DNA of 12,712 bases from Christensenella sp. UBA5489. Lineage in GTDB: Bacteria; Bacillota; Clostridia; Christensenellales; UBA1242. The translations under genes and the position numbers were made by a program. Location of the stretch: NCBI GenBank assembly GCA_002424095.1, contig DIPL01000014.1:107543-120254 (forward strand). Reading direction: 5' to 3'. How positions within the stretch are numbered: position 1 is the first letter of the stretch; the number at the start of each line of letters is the position of its first letter. The notes beneath the pieces are model-generated. The model saw only the letters and a program-made list of their open reading frames with translations, had not been told where the DNA came from and did not search any database. Below are positions 1-10,900 of the stretch, one piece after another.

Positions 1-23
1 ATAGAACTTAACTATATCATTTT

Positions 24-42
24 TGTTACATAACATTAACAT
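24..42. promoter_or_regulatory. Possible operator upstream of the padR-like promoter (TAACAT repeats)
   Basis: A hyphenated palindrome TGTTA-CA-TAACA (24-35) overlaps two tandem TAACAT copies (31-36 and 37-42). The reverse complement ATGTTA occurs at 98-103, just past the -10 box, and another ATGT lies at 110-113. Known PadR-family operators often contain ATGT/ACAT half-sites, and PadR proteins often repress their own genes. Flanking of the promoter by such half-sites is therefore compatible with autoregulation. The spacing differs from the usual ATGT-N8-ACAT arrangement, and AT-rich DNA yields such words by chance, so this is a weak call. Confidence 0.25.
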
Positions 43-65
43 AATACTTGCATAGCTCTTATTTA

Positions 66-93
66 TTGACAATTTTCTATAATTTGTTATAAT
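66..93 (+). promoter_or_regulatory. Sigma-A-type promoter of the PadR-like gene
   Basis: A perfect -35 hexamer TTGACA (66-71) is separated by 16 bases from a perfect -10 hexamer TATAAT (88-93). The -10 is preceded by TGT (85-87), making an extended -10. Transcription would begin near position 100, giving a leader of about 65 bases before the ATG at 165. Two further TATAAT words (78-83 and 125-130) lack a well-placed -35. Such a strong match suggests high intrinsic strength that would normally be restrained by a regulator. Confidence 0.8.
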
Positions 94-153
94 TTTAATG
101 TTATATTTTATGTTTATCTAAAAATATAATAGTTAAGGTTTTGAAAATTTAAC

Positions 154-158
154 AGGAG
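154..158 (+). promoter_or_regulatory. Ribosome binding site of the PadR-like gene
   Basis: AGGAG lies six bases upstream of the ATG at 165. This ideal spacing fixes the start codon used for the PadR-like protein. Confidence 0.85.
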
Positions 159-164
159 ATTGTT

Positions 165-1847
165 ATGAGCGTTAATAAATTGCCAAGAGGTTATCTTCCA
201 AATTTAATTCTCCCTACCCTACTTAATGGTGATAAATATGGTTATGAAATTTTGAAAGAAATTAAAGAAAAATCTAATGACGAATTAATAATCAAACAAC
301 CAAGTTTATATAGTGCTTTATCACGTATGGAAAAACAAGGATTAGTTTCTTCATATTGGCAGGACAGCGAACTTGGCGGAAAAAGACACTATTACAGTTT
401 GACAAATTTGGGTAAAAAACAGATTGAAAAACTAGATAATTTTATACCCTTTAATAGCAATCAAACATTAGAAATACAAAATTTATCAGAAAATTCATTA
501 TATAAATATTCGCAAGAATCTCAAATATTACCAAACGAACGAGAAAAAAACATTAAGCCAAACAATCTAAATAATCTTGACAAATCGAATCAAACAAAGC
601 AACAAGAAGCTCAATTTTGTATTCAAAATCTTAAAGATAATATTGATTCAAAATTCGATTTAACAAAAAAATTCAATATTGAACAAGAACTTGCATCTTT
701 TAAGTCAAAGAACGAAAGTTTTTCTGAAAATTTAAAACATCAAAAAACTCAGCAAAATGATATTCAAACAATAATTAATCAGCAAAAAATATTTTTAGAA
801 CCACAAAAAGTTTTTTCAGATAATGATATCAATAAAACTGACGATTTTAAAAACTCTTTTGATATAGAAAAAAAAGAATCAGAAACTTTCTCCACTTTTC
901 AAAAACCAGAACAAACCCTGTTACCTGAAAAAAAATCACAAGAGATAACACAGCAAGATAATGAAAAAGAATTACAAGTTAAATCAAAAACATTATCACA
1001 ATCTCATAATCAAACACAAGAGCAAAATGAGCAGCAAAAACAAAAAATTGAGAATTGCGATAGTGGAACTTTTATAACCGAAAAATATTCTCTTGATGAA
1101 ATACCAAAAGTTAAACAGATAAATCCAATTAAAATTGATGGGATTGCTAACAATAAGACGATTGAACTAAAAAAGAGTGAACTGGAATATGGCTTTACTG
1201 AAAAGATTAATGAACTTTATAATAAATCAAAAAAGGTGGATGAAAAATCCTTTGTTTTCGATTCAACAATGAGCACACCAGTTTTAAAAGATTTAAAAAA
1301 TTATTATGATAATAAAAATATAAAAATTTCGACGTATACGAATCCTAAAATTCAAAAGCAAAAGCAGGAAAATAACGGTCAAAACAAAACTGAAAATGTG
1401 GATAATATCAGCAATAATCAAAATCTCAGCATATTACAAAAATCAATTGATTTCAATAAGGTCAATTTAAAAAAATCTTTTATTTTGTTTTTATTTGTAA
1501 CCATTGAAACAATGGCAGCGTATTTTATTTTTAATTTTTTTAATTTAGAAATCCCCTACCCTATTTTTTACTACATTATACCTATGATTTTCTTTTCAGC
1601 ATCTCTTTATTATTTTGTGAAAAATAACAGAAAAAATTATAATAATAAAGTACAATTAAATTCAATTTGGTTTGATTTACTGATAATTCTAGTTAGTATA
1701 ATTTTACTATATTCAATTAACATGTTATTAGGAATGACTTATGAAAATGTTTTACAATATACTACAACTTTTATCTATCCATGTATTTTATTGCTAAATA
1801 TTATCATAAATTATATATTAAATTTTATTTATTTTAAAAATAAATAA
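165..1847 (+). CDS. PadR-family transcriptional regulator with long Q/N-rich linker and four C-terminal membrane helices
   Basis: Probable membrane-tethered DNA-binding regulator of 560 residues. Residues 1-95 form a PadR winged helix, with YGYEILKEI (25-33), the recognition region QPSLYSALSRMEKQGLV (45-61), and a wing ending in GGKRHYYSLTNLGK (71-84). Typical PadR proteins are about 110-180 residues. Here residues 97-436 are a low-complexity linker rich in Q, N, K, E and S, probably disordered or partly coiled coil. One less biased island lies at about 361-394. Four hydrophobic segments follow (about 439-459, 464-485, 501-523 and 530-557). The start is set by AGGAG six bases upstream and by a consensus promoter. 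Neither an effector-binding domain nor the usual PadR C-terminal dimerisation helix is obvious. Family membership is clear; the ligand, targets and role of the membrane part are unknown. The gene is monocistronic in this window and convergent with the giant surface-protein gene. Confidence 0.88.
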   Translation: MSVNKLPRGYLPNLILPTLLNGDKYGYEILKEIKEKSNDELIIKQPSLYSALSRMEKQGLVSSYWQDSELGGKRHYYSLTNLGKKQIEKLDNFIPFNSNQTLEIQNLSENSLYKYSQESQILPNEREKNIKPNNLNNLDKSNQTKQQEAQFCIQNLKDNIDSKFDLTKKFNIEQELASFKSKNESFSENLKHQKTQQNDIQTIINQQKIFLEPQKVFSDNDINKTDDFKNSFDIEKKESETFSTFQKPEQTLLPEKKSQEITQQDNEKELQVKSKTLSQSHNQTQEQNEQQKQKIENCDSGTFITEKYSLDEIPKVKQINPIKIDGIANNKTIELKKSELEYGFTEKINELYNKSKKVDEKSFVFDSTMSTPVLKDLKNYYDNKNIKISTYTNPKIQKQKQENNGQNKTENVDNISNNQNLSILQKSIDFNKVNLKKSFILFLFVTIETMAAYFIFNFFNLEIPYPIFYYIIPMIFFSASLYYFVKNNRKNYNNKVQLNSIWFDLLIILVSIILLYSINMLLGMTYENVLQYTTTFIYPCILLLNIIINYILNFIYFKNK

Positions 1848-1901
1848 GTTGTGAAAAATCTATTCTTTATTTTTCTTTGTCAGTAAATTTAACTTATTAA
1901 T

Positions 1902-1938
1902 TAAATAGGACAAAATCTTTTAAATTTTGTCCTATTTA
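1902..1938. terminator. Bidirectional hairpin terminator between convergent genes
   Basis: A perfect 15-bp inverted repeat (1902-1916 and 1924-1938, arm TAAATAGGACAAAAT) encloses a 7-base loop. It sits 54 bases after the PadR-like stop and 31 bases from the stop of the giant gene. The stem has a short GGAC/GTCC core flanked by A-T pairs, so each arm supplies U-rich sequence in one direction. Distal U-tracts are short (for example TTGTTTT at 1945-1951 on the + side), so termination may be moderate. Position and symmetry support a shared terminator. Confidence 0.72.
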
Positions 1939-1969
1939 TTGAGGTTGTTTTATTTAAAATTTAAATAAA

Positions 1970-4900
1970 TTATTTTAATAAACGAGGTTTATTGAGAGAA
2001 GAAAATAAACGTTGTCGACGATTTGTTATTGAGGAAGTTGCAATTATAACAATAGCAATTACTAATGCTATACCTCCACCTATTAACAATATAATTGCAA
2101 AATTCGGTTCAACCTCTATAATTTCAGCGGTATCACTTAAATATCCGAATAATCCACCCCATTGTTGTAGAACTTCTGCATCAAATAACTCTACTGGATA
2201 TTTTTCATCTTCAACATCGACATCAATGCCAATACGTCGTGCGCCATACAAAATATGAACACTACCATTAAATGGATTTTGTGAAGTGCCGATAGGTGTC
2301 CAATATCGAGCATTAAAGAACACTTGCGAATCAATTTCGTAATATGTAAATGGTGTATTATATGGTGTTTTATTAGAATTTGTTTGTACAAGGTTGTGGT
2401 TTATTATGTAAGCCCAAAGTGCGTAATCCTCGATTGTACTAATTTTATACGGATCGCCCGCCTCTCCTTTTCCGACTAAATCATATAAAATTTCGTGTTC
2501 TTCGCCGTCGATATGAAGTCTTTCTTCTTCGACAATGTATTCATACCAATAAATTTTTTTATAATTTAGAACAAATAAAACTTCATCAGTATTGTTGAAA
2601 CCAACAGTTTGAGAAATTGTAAATAACCCGCTTGCATCGACTAAATGTGAAACATCGGTTGAGGTTCCATTTATATACATTAGAATGCTTACATATTTGA
2701 ATTTATCATTGGCATTTATTTGCACTGAAATTTCAGAAAAATAATTTGTTGTATAAGAAAAAATTGCTTTGCTTTCAACAATAGTAACCTTGAATCGCAC
2801 ATCTTTTTCCGATTCTAACTCTACATTACCTCTTGAACCTTCAATTTGAAAGCGTACATCTAAATCTTTTTGTGCGAACATTGGAGTTAATTCGAGCAAT
2901 TCAGCGACACCATCACGTTCATTTATCGCATAATATGTACTTTGGAATTCTCCTGCGGTTTTATGAATCCATTTATTTTCAAACTTATAACCAATGCTTG
3001 GCATTGCATTTAAAAGCAATACATCACCGACGTGATAATAAATTATTCCATCAATTTCTTCAATATTACCTCCGCTTATTGGTCCACCCTGTCCCTCTGG
3101 CGTTTCCATAACATTAAGTTTTACTCGTTTGCCAACAAAAAACGCTTTAACAACATTCATATCTTCACAAACAGTTACAGTTTGCTGTTTTTCGGCATAC
3201 GCAACCTCGTTTATTAACCAGTATTTAAATTCATATCCTATACCTGTAAAAGCTGAAAGTTGAATTTCGGTTCCTATACGAAACGTACCAAAAGTCAGAT
3301 TTGTATTGATTCGTGAATTACTATCCCCTATTTCTTGATAGCTTATAGTATTACTGTCATAATAATTCATATTTTTTAGAGTAACATTTATACCATAAAT
3401 TAATTTTATATAAATCGTCCCATCAGTGAGATTTGAAACATCAAAACCTGAGCCATTTGATGTAGAATATATATAATCGGAGTATGATTCAATTGAGAAT
3501 AAACTTTTTGACAATTCGGTTAAGCCTGGTTTATATTCAATCGAATGCCAAACGAAACCACCATTGCCATTAGGTTTTAAAACTGAATATTCAATAAAAC
3601 CATATTGAGTTTTTACGTTTGGTAGTGAAATTCCAAATGTTGCACCTACATAGAAATAGAAATTATTATCAATTTGTATAGGCTGAGAACTGCCGAGATT
3701 ACGGAAAAGTTCAGGATAATAATCTTGAGTAAATGTTGCTGAAATTGGATCAACTGTAACATCTAGCTTAATTTTTCGAAAATCCCATCTCGCATATAAA
3801 TCTATGCTTGCATCATTTTCAAACCATTTATCAAAATTAAGATTACCATCTGCCGTAATTATAATATTGAGTATGATTTTATCTCTTGACCAACCTAGGA
3901 AGTCATGTGTTGTCTGAGTTGGTATAAGAAATGAATCGTCGCCGACAATTAAAATTTTGTTCGTGCCATATTCTACAATTGCGGTATTTCCGCTAAAAAT
4001 CCAATCGTTTTCGCCTTTATCAAAAAAGCGAAATTCAGTTTTATTGCGTTCAACATGAATAATTATATCGGTTCGATATAAAACTCCGCTGATTGTAAGT
4101 TTAAAATTCATTGAGGTGATTTCCTCTAATACAATAGAAATATTTTCTTTACTTAATCCGGAAACATAACACCAATTTTCGAGCGGCGAATCAAGATCTA
4201 TAAAATATCCGTCATATAACGTAACATAAATTTCAAAAAATTCTTCTGTTTTAACAAACGATGTTAAAACAGGTTCAGCCCCATGGTCATCAGAGTCTGA
4301 AACAAATCCTCCACCAAGTGTTTGTCCATTATCAAGTTTTAATGTCGTTATAACTTGATGTTCAAATCTTTCAAAATAAGCGGTTATCGTTTGGTTATCA
4401 GAATCATCAGTATATTTAATTTTTATTGTTGAACTAATGAGATAATATCCACCTTCACATAGTTCAGATATTGACTCACTCAAAATATCATAAGTCCCTG
4501 GAATATCCCAATACAAAAAGGCGTAACCTTCCAAAAGTGTGTGTGCTGTTATTATAATTTCTTCGTGGGTACGACTCTCGAATATTAAATATATTCCTGT
4601 TTCACCAAGGTAAGATAACGAAATCTTTGTGTCAACGTCTGTTGTTTCATCAATGAAAAGTGCTTGTGCTTCAACCGTTATTTCTTTTGTATCAAACTCT
4701 GCACTTATTAAAATATTTCCGCAAATTATGCCAATATCATTAGGCTCAATTGTTTCAGTGGTTAAATATTCAGTAAAATCAACTGTCGTTTCAAGACCAT
4801 TATCAAACGCCATATAAGAATATGTAACTTCCCAACGTACAAAAACATAGCCTCCATTTCTGTTTATATGTACGGAGTTTGTAAGAGATTTACCGAACTC

Positions 4901-7900
4901 AACTATTAACAAAGTTTGATGTGTTTGTCCAGTTTCAGTTATTAGATATCCGCCTTCGTTATTTTTAACTTCAAGGTTTATATTATAATTTTTAAGTTTA
5001 AATCTTGCAATTAAAGCTGTGTCGGCTTCAAGTTCAATTGTATAGTTCAGCGCATCCGATTTATTTATATACATATCATTGATTTTAACAAACCATCCAA
5101 TGAATTCGTATTTTTGTATTTCAAGTTGAGTATCGTTGTGATTAAAGTTTGCAATAAAGCACATTGCACTAAACGTAACTTCATCTAAATATTCCGCAGA
5201 ATTTATGTCTGTTCCGTTTGAATCGGTTATTTTGTATTGATTTTCTGTTGTATCTATTATATAACCATCATCCGTATAAATTTCGCACGTTGCATTCACT
5301 TCAAACACTTGTTTTTGAAGTTCAATTGAAAGTGTTAATTCTGAGATAAAGCCAAAAATCTCCTTTTCAACTATAAGTAAATTTGACTCATAGAATTCGT
5401 TGGTTTTGCTAATTTCAACATTATCTCCCCCACCAGTCCAAGTCCAATCAACAAGGTTTTCATATCCGTATTTTATTCCAAGCTGAATAATAACAAATTG
5501 GTCAGTTTTTATTAAAATAGGTATAGAATATAGCATAAATTCGTTAGTCGAACCGCTTTCATCGCTTTCAATTACTAAATATTTCAAACTTCCAATACCA
5601 TTTATTTCGCCTGTTGTATTTATTGTAAGTTCATAAGCTTGTCTATCAAATTTAAAATTTATTTCAACTCTTTTATTGAAATCATAAATATTTATCGATC
5701 CTGAACCCGTTTCTCCACCAAATTGTTCGTAACTTGCATTTATTATTTCAATACCAATAAGTTCATAACCAGGAGAAACTGTATATTCAACAGAAACCAC
5801 AGCGCCAGTTAATGTCCAAGACTTTTCGTTTTCTTCATAAATACCACTTGCAAAATCTATATTTGCATAAGTTTCTGCATAGTCTCCGAGCACAACTTCA
5901 ACAGCAAACGGCTTATACTTTGCAATTATTTCAGGACAGTTAACTCCCCATGTGAAATCAAAGATAATCAAATTTTCATCTATCGCCTCAAACGTTGCGC
6001 CGTTTATTATCATAGTGTCAATAATTTGCGTTTCAATTCCACCCTCAACAATATACCAGCCATCAAATACATAATATTCCGAATTATTAATCGCAGATAA
6101 TTGCACTTTTGACCCTGTTGTTGCCGTTAGTGCACTCGAATATTCACCAACACTTTGACCATTTAAGAAACACAGCACACTCAACACATTATCGTAAGAA
6201 TTATAGATTGAAATTCCTTTTTCTGTATATAATTCACTGTTCAAGTCGCTTGTTAATTCAATTGTATTTTCATCTGTCTCCCATGTTGCAACCAAAATAT
6301 AAGGTTCATCACTATCAAGAGCAAAAACCCAGAGAGTGTTCTTGCTATTGTCCACCGACAATATTGTTTCACCTTTTTCAAGCATCCAAAGTTTTTGTAA
6401 AAATCCAGGTTTTTCAAGCAATGGAAGTTCGCCAAATATTGAGTCAAACGTAATTGTTATATAATAACCGCCCAATACATCATCAAAAATTGCACGTGAA
6501 TAACTTTGAGCCAAAGTACCGCCTGCATAATCTAAATATACATTATATTCTTTCGCTTGCCACTTTGCAAAAAATTCTAAATCGGTATCAATAATATTAA
6601 ATGTGTCGCCAGCATTATAAGTTGGGACACCGCTTTCATTTTCTGCAAAGCCCACTAAATTATAACCAATTCGGTTCAGTTGCGGCAAGCTTATGATTTC
6701 GCCGCTTTTAACAAAGCGCACTGCAATTCCAAAGTTTTCATCATAGTTCCACCCATTTGTAAAGCCACTTAACTTACCTGCCGGAGTATCCGTGGTGATG
6801 AACACCCTATATACTTTTCTCTCAAATTTTATGATTAAGATTTCATTATCTGTTTTTACGGTATAAGAATAATTCATTTCTTCCGTTAGTTTGTCCATTA
6901 TCTGATATAAGCCGTCAAAATTAAAGTTGGTTTTTGGAGAAAAATCAAAATCAATGAGTGTATAGTAATCAAAGATAATGGTTTCAAAGGTATTATTATA
7001 TGTTTTCCCATTAATAGAATAACTACCACCTTCGTTTGATTGTATATAATAGCCACTATTATCTGCTCTTTCTGTATGCAATTCAATTTGAAGAACAAAC
7101 TGCTTTATATTCCATTTAGCATATACATCTATAAATCCGCCATTTAAAATAATATCATCTAAAATAAAATTAGGTTCATCTATTATTGTCGATATATAGA
7201 ATGCAGAGTCAGGTGTGGTGTCCATGCTTGTAAACCAGCCGCTAAATTCATAACCCTTACGCTCTGTTAATGGTAATGATGCAATACCGTTACGCACATC
7301 ATTCATACGTGTTCCATAAATCACATCTAAATTTATTATTGTTTTAATAATTTTTTCACCATCATTTGCGAACGGAAGTTCGTAAACACCGGACTCATCG
7401 CCATAATGAAATCTAATCTCAACTACCATTGGCACAATTTCGCCCAATCGAGACTCAACCGTATAATTTGCGCTGTCCGCTCCGTCGAGTGTGAAAGTTA
7501 TGTCATGTACCCCCTCAATTGAATCCGCAAGAACCGCTGAATTCAAATTTACTATATCTCCGTCGATTATTCGAGCGGTTATATCAATTTTACTTACATC
7601 CAATTCAGGCGTTTCATCATATGATTTAAAGAGTGTTGACGTATCAGAAACTGTAAGAATACGTTGTGTGATTTCGCCAGTATATACCTGTCCGCCAATC
7701 AATATAATTACATAGTTTGAATTAGTTGTCGTGAATGTGATTTCATAAGTACCAACTGTGTTTACTTCCACTGCTCCGCTTATATATTTACCATTATACT
7801 CAACCTCATCGCCCGCAATTGTGTTTTCAAGTGTTAAAAATGCTGTATTTACATTTGATGTTTTGTCGTATTCTTTATCAAAAGCATTTGAATTACCAGT

Positions 7901-10900
7901 AACTGTCAATTTACGTGGAGTTATATCACCTGTAAAATGGAATATTTTTTCATAAATTATGTAATAATTTTCCGCTTCACTCCCTGTTAATTTTAAAAGC
8001 AAGAAATAATCATTACCTACATTTATTATCTCCTGTAAGTCTGCATCTACATAAATGGCAGTAAGTGTAACGGCATCTATATCTTCAACACAAACATTAC
8101 TTAAATTTAATATACTGTCAACTGTTGCCTCGGATGTTTTATCATATTGTTTATTTATCTTATCTCCCGACGAATTTTCAACATCTATTTCTCTTTTTAA
8201 TATCACAAATGAAAATCCATTATTGTCGAAATTTAGTTGTTCTCCTTGATGGGTTAAAGAATTTGCTGAACCAAGTATAAGGTTATATTCACCAGCATTA
8301 CGTACAACAATACCTGTGCCAAATGTAAAGTCCGCAGTTAAATCAAACTCGCCAACTTCCAGTTCATCACCCATATAATTTAATATTATAAAGCAATCTG
8401 AATAATCTTCATAAGATATACTTGTATGTGTTTGTGCATTATATATAATTTCAATATTTTGTTTTTGTATTATAGTTAAATTTCCCTCTTCGCCTTCAAG
8501 TGGTTTAATTAAAAATGCCTTAAAGTTATCTATAAATTCTGAAGCGTCAACCGTGAAATTATTTTGTATAAGTGCACTGTTTTTTGCTGTATCAAGTGTC
8601 GGAGAAGTTAGCGCATATTGCCCAACTGTTTCTCCCGCTTCACGCTCGAATTTAATCTTAACAATTTCTCCACTTTCGTTTAATTCTTGATAATGGTCGA
8701 AAATTAATTCAGGTTCGAACGCATTAAAGAATTTTTCAAAATAAATTGCACTTGGTTCTGCTGGGAATATCACAAAAGGAGATATTATAAACGGAACGGA
8801 TTGTGCCCCGCCAACTATTAAATAATTACTATTCATTATTGATAACGTTACGGTATATCCGCCTGCATTTCTTACATAGTCAAAGCCATTTGAATATAAC
8901 AAAGTTTCGCCTAGATTGTCGCTATTAATAATGGCATCGGTTTCATCCGAACTGCCAGCATAGAGCCAACTCCAACTTACAGGATTTTGGTTAGTACCGT
9001 TATAAACTAAATTCGGTTCAATTACAAAATCAACGGCAATATTTCTACTTGCGATATTAAACTCAAAAGAAATATTGTAAATACCACCAATTAAAATTGC
9101 TCCTTCAAAATTATAGTTGGTTGAACTCAGTGTCGCTTGATAAGTTCCTGCGTTTATTATTTGATTTACTTGTGTGCCGCTATTATAAATAGTTAATGAA
9201 TAGTCTATACCAAGTTCAAGATTTATCAAATCACCCGATTTATTTCTAAATATATTATCAACTGCATAAATTTCTGTAATTTTATCAGTTCCATTATATT
9301 CAGATGAGAAAGAAGAGAACTTTTCTTCCACTGTAATTTCTTGTGCTTTAATTATCAGTTCGCCTGCAAAAGTTATATTATAATTGTCTTTAAAATTTAA
9401 AGGATTTGATTTGCCTTCTATATAAGAAACCGAGTCTGCATTTAAAAATCCAAAAGGATATGGTGAATTTTCTACACCAAAATTACTTGTGTCATGAGTG
9501 AAACTTAAATAAAATTGTTCGTCGCCCACACCATCAAATGGATTGTCCGCAGAATAATTAAAATTTTCACCGTAAAAAATTTCTTTGTAGCCTAAATCAA
9601 GTATAATTTCCGCAGGGATGATATTTATGACTTTAACAGATTTATTGCTTTCATCGCTAAATACATACGTAAAATCTTCACTTATTAATGTAAGGTCATA
9701 TGTGCCTGCATTTTTTGTATCAGATACCGCGATATCGTTAATTTCAAGTGAGAGCTCACTTGTTGGCACTACTACACCACCACTTATAAATTGTGAATTT
9801 TCGTAATCATATACGAAATGTTTAGAAACTTCTGCACCCGTTATATCATAAAGCGATAATATTACATTAATTGGAATATTTGTGCCAGAATAAACTAGAT
9901 TTTCAAGACCTATAAACTCCGCTTGCGTTAGATTAAGTATAATTTCAATTCCGCCCGAAATGCTTATATCATAATTATCTAATCCATTAATAATTGCAGA
10001 ACCGTTGCTTTTAATAACCATTAAATCAGTCGATAATTCTGTATCGCTATATAGGTATTCGCCCACAACCACACCGTTTGTACGGAATGTGCCGAGAACA
10101 TGTTCGCCATTCACCGCACCGCTTATATATTTTGCATTATTTGAATTCGTTAATTCGAATTCCGCAAATTTATCATTATATAATGCACAAATGAGTTGAT
10201 TATTCTCGGGATTTTCAGCATCGTAGGTATTAAATAGGTTAATTTGCATAGGCGCCTTTTGAATTTCAACTTCCAATTCAAATAAATTATAATCACCGTT
10301 CTTAGTTGCACTATTTCCTATAAATTCATGATTAGTTGACGATAATTGTACGTTATATAATCCAGCTTGAATAAAATCAGTGGTTTCTTGACCTTTGCTA
10401 TTAAAAAATTTCTGTATATAATCTTTACCTATTCTTAACTCTCTTTCCTGATACGGTGTTTCAGCATCCTTAAATGTTATAGTTGTATTTTTTATTGTTG
10501 AATAATAAGTTTTACCGTTATATATAAGTTCGCCAAAATCCGCAGTCGCAACAATCTTTCGAGCAATAATGTCCAAGATTCCTGTGATTGTTATATTATA
10601 ATTTTCAAAATCAGCAGTGTTTCCATCAATATAAGTGAAATTTGCCAACGTTACATAATCTGCTATATTATAAGATTTTACCCACATAACCGCCACGTTA
10701 CTGTTTAGGAGTTTTAATACAAAAACTTCATTACCAACACCGTTAAAAGTCTTTGTTTCCGTCAAGATATTGCCATATTGTATTGTTATTGTATCTAGCG
10801 AAAAATCTATATTCGCTTTTGTTATCTGTGTATTATAAGAATAGGAATCAGACGGAGTGCCTACCACTGCGCCTTCAAACACATAATCGCTATTTAAACT

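Noticed and set aside
1951..1980. AT-rich near-palindrome next to the stop of the giant gene
   Set aside because: It is imperfect and composed almost only of A and T, as expected by chance in this sequence; the adjacent hairpin at 1902-1938 is a much better terminator.
1970..2030. Sortase sorting signal at the C-terminus of the giant protein
   Set aside because: The helix and basic tail resemble one, but no LPXTG or similar pentapeptide precedes the helix; SLNKPRLLK lies after it on the cytoplasmic side.
1992..10199. Short open frames of 60-114 codons on both strands inside the giant gene
   Set aside because: They overlap a continuous minus-strand coding frame with clear domain repeats, have no convincing ribosome binding sites or recognisable products, and look like chance frames opposite or out of phase with the real gene.
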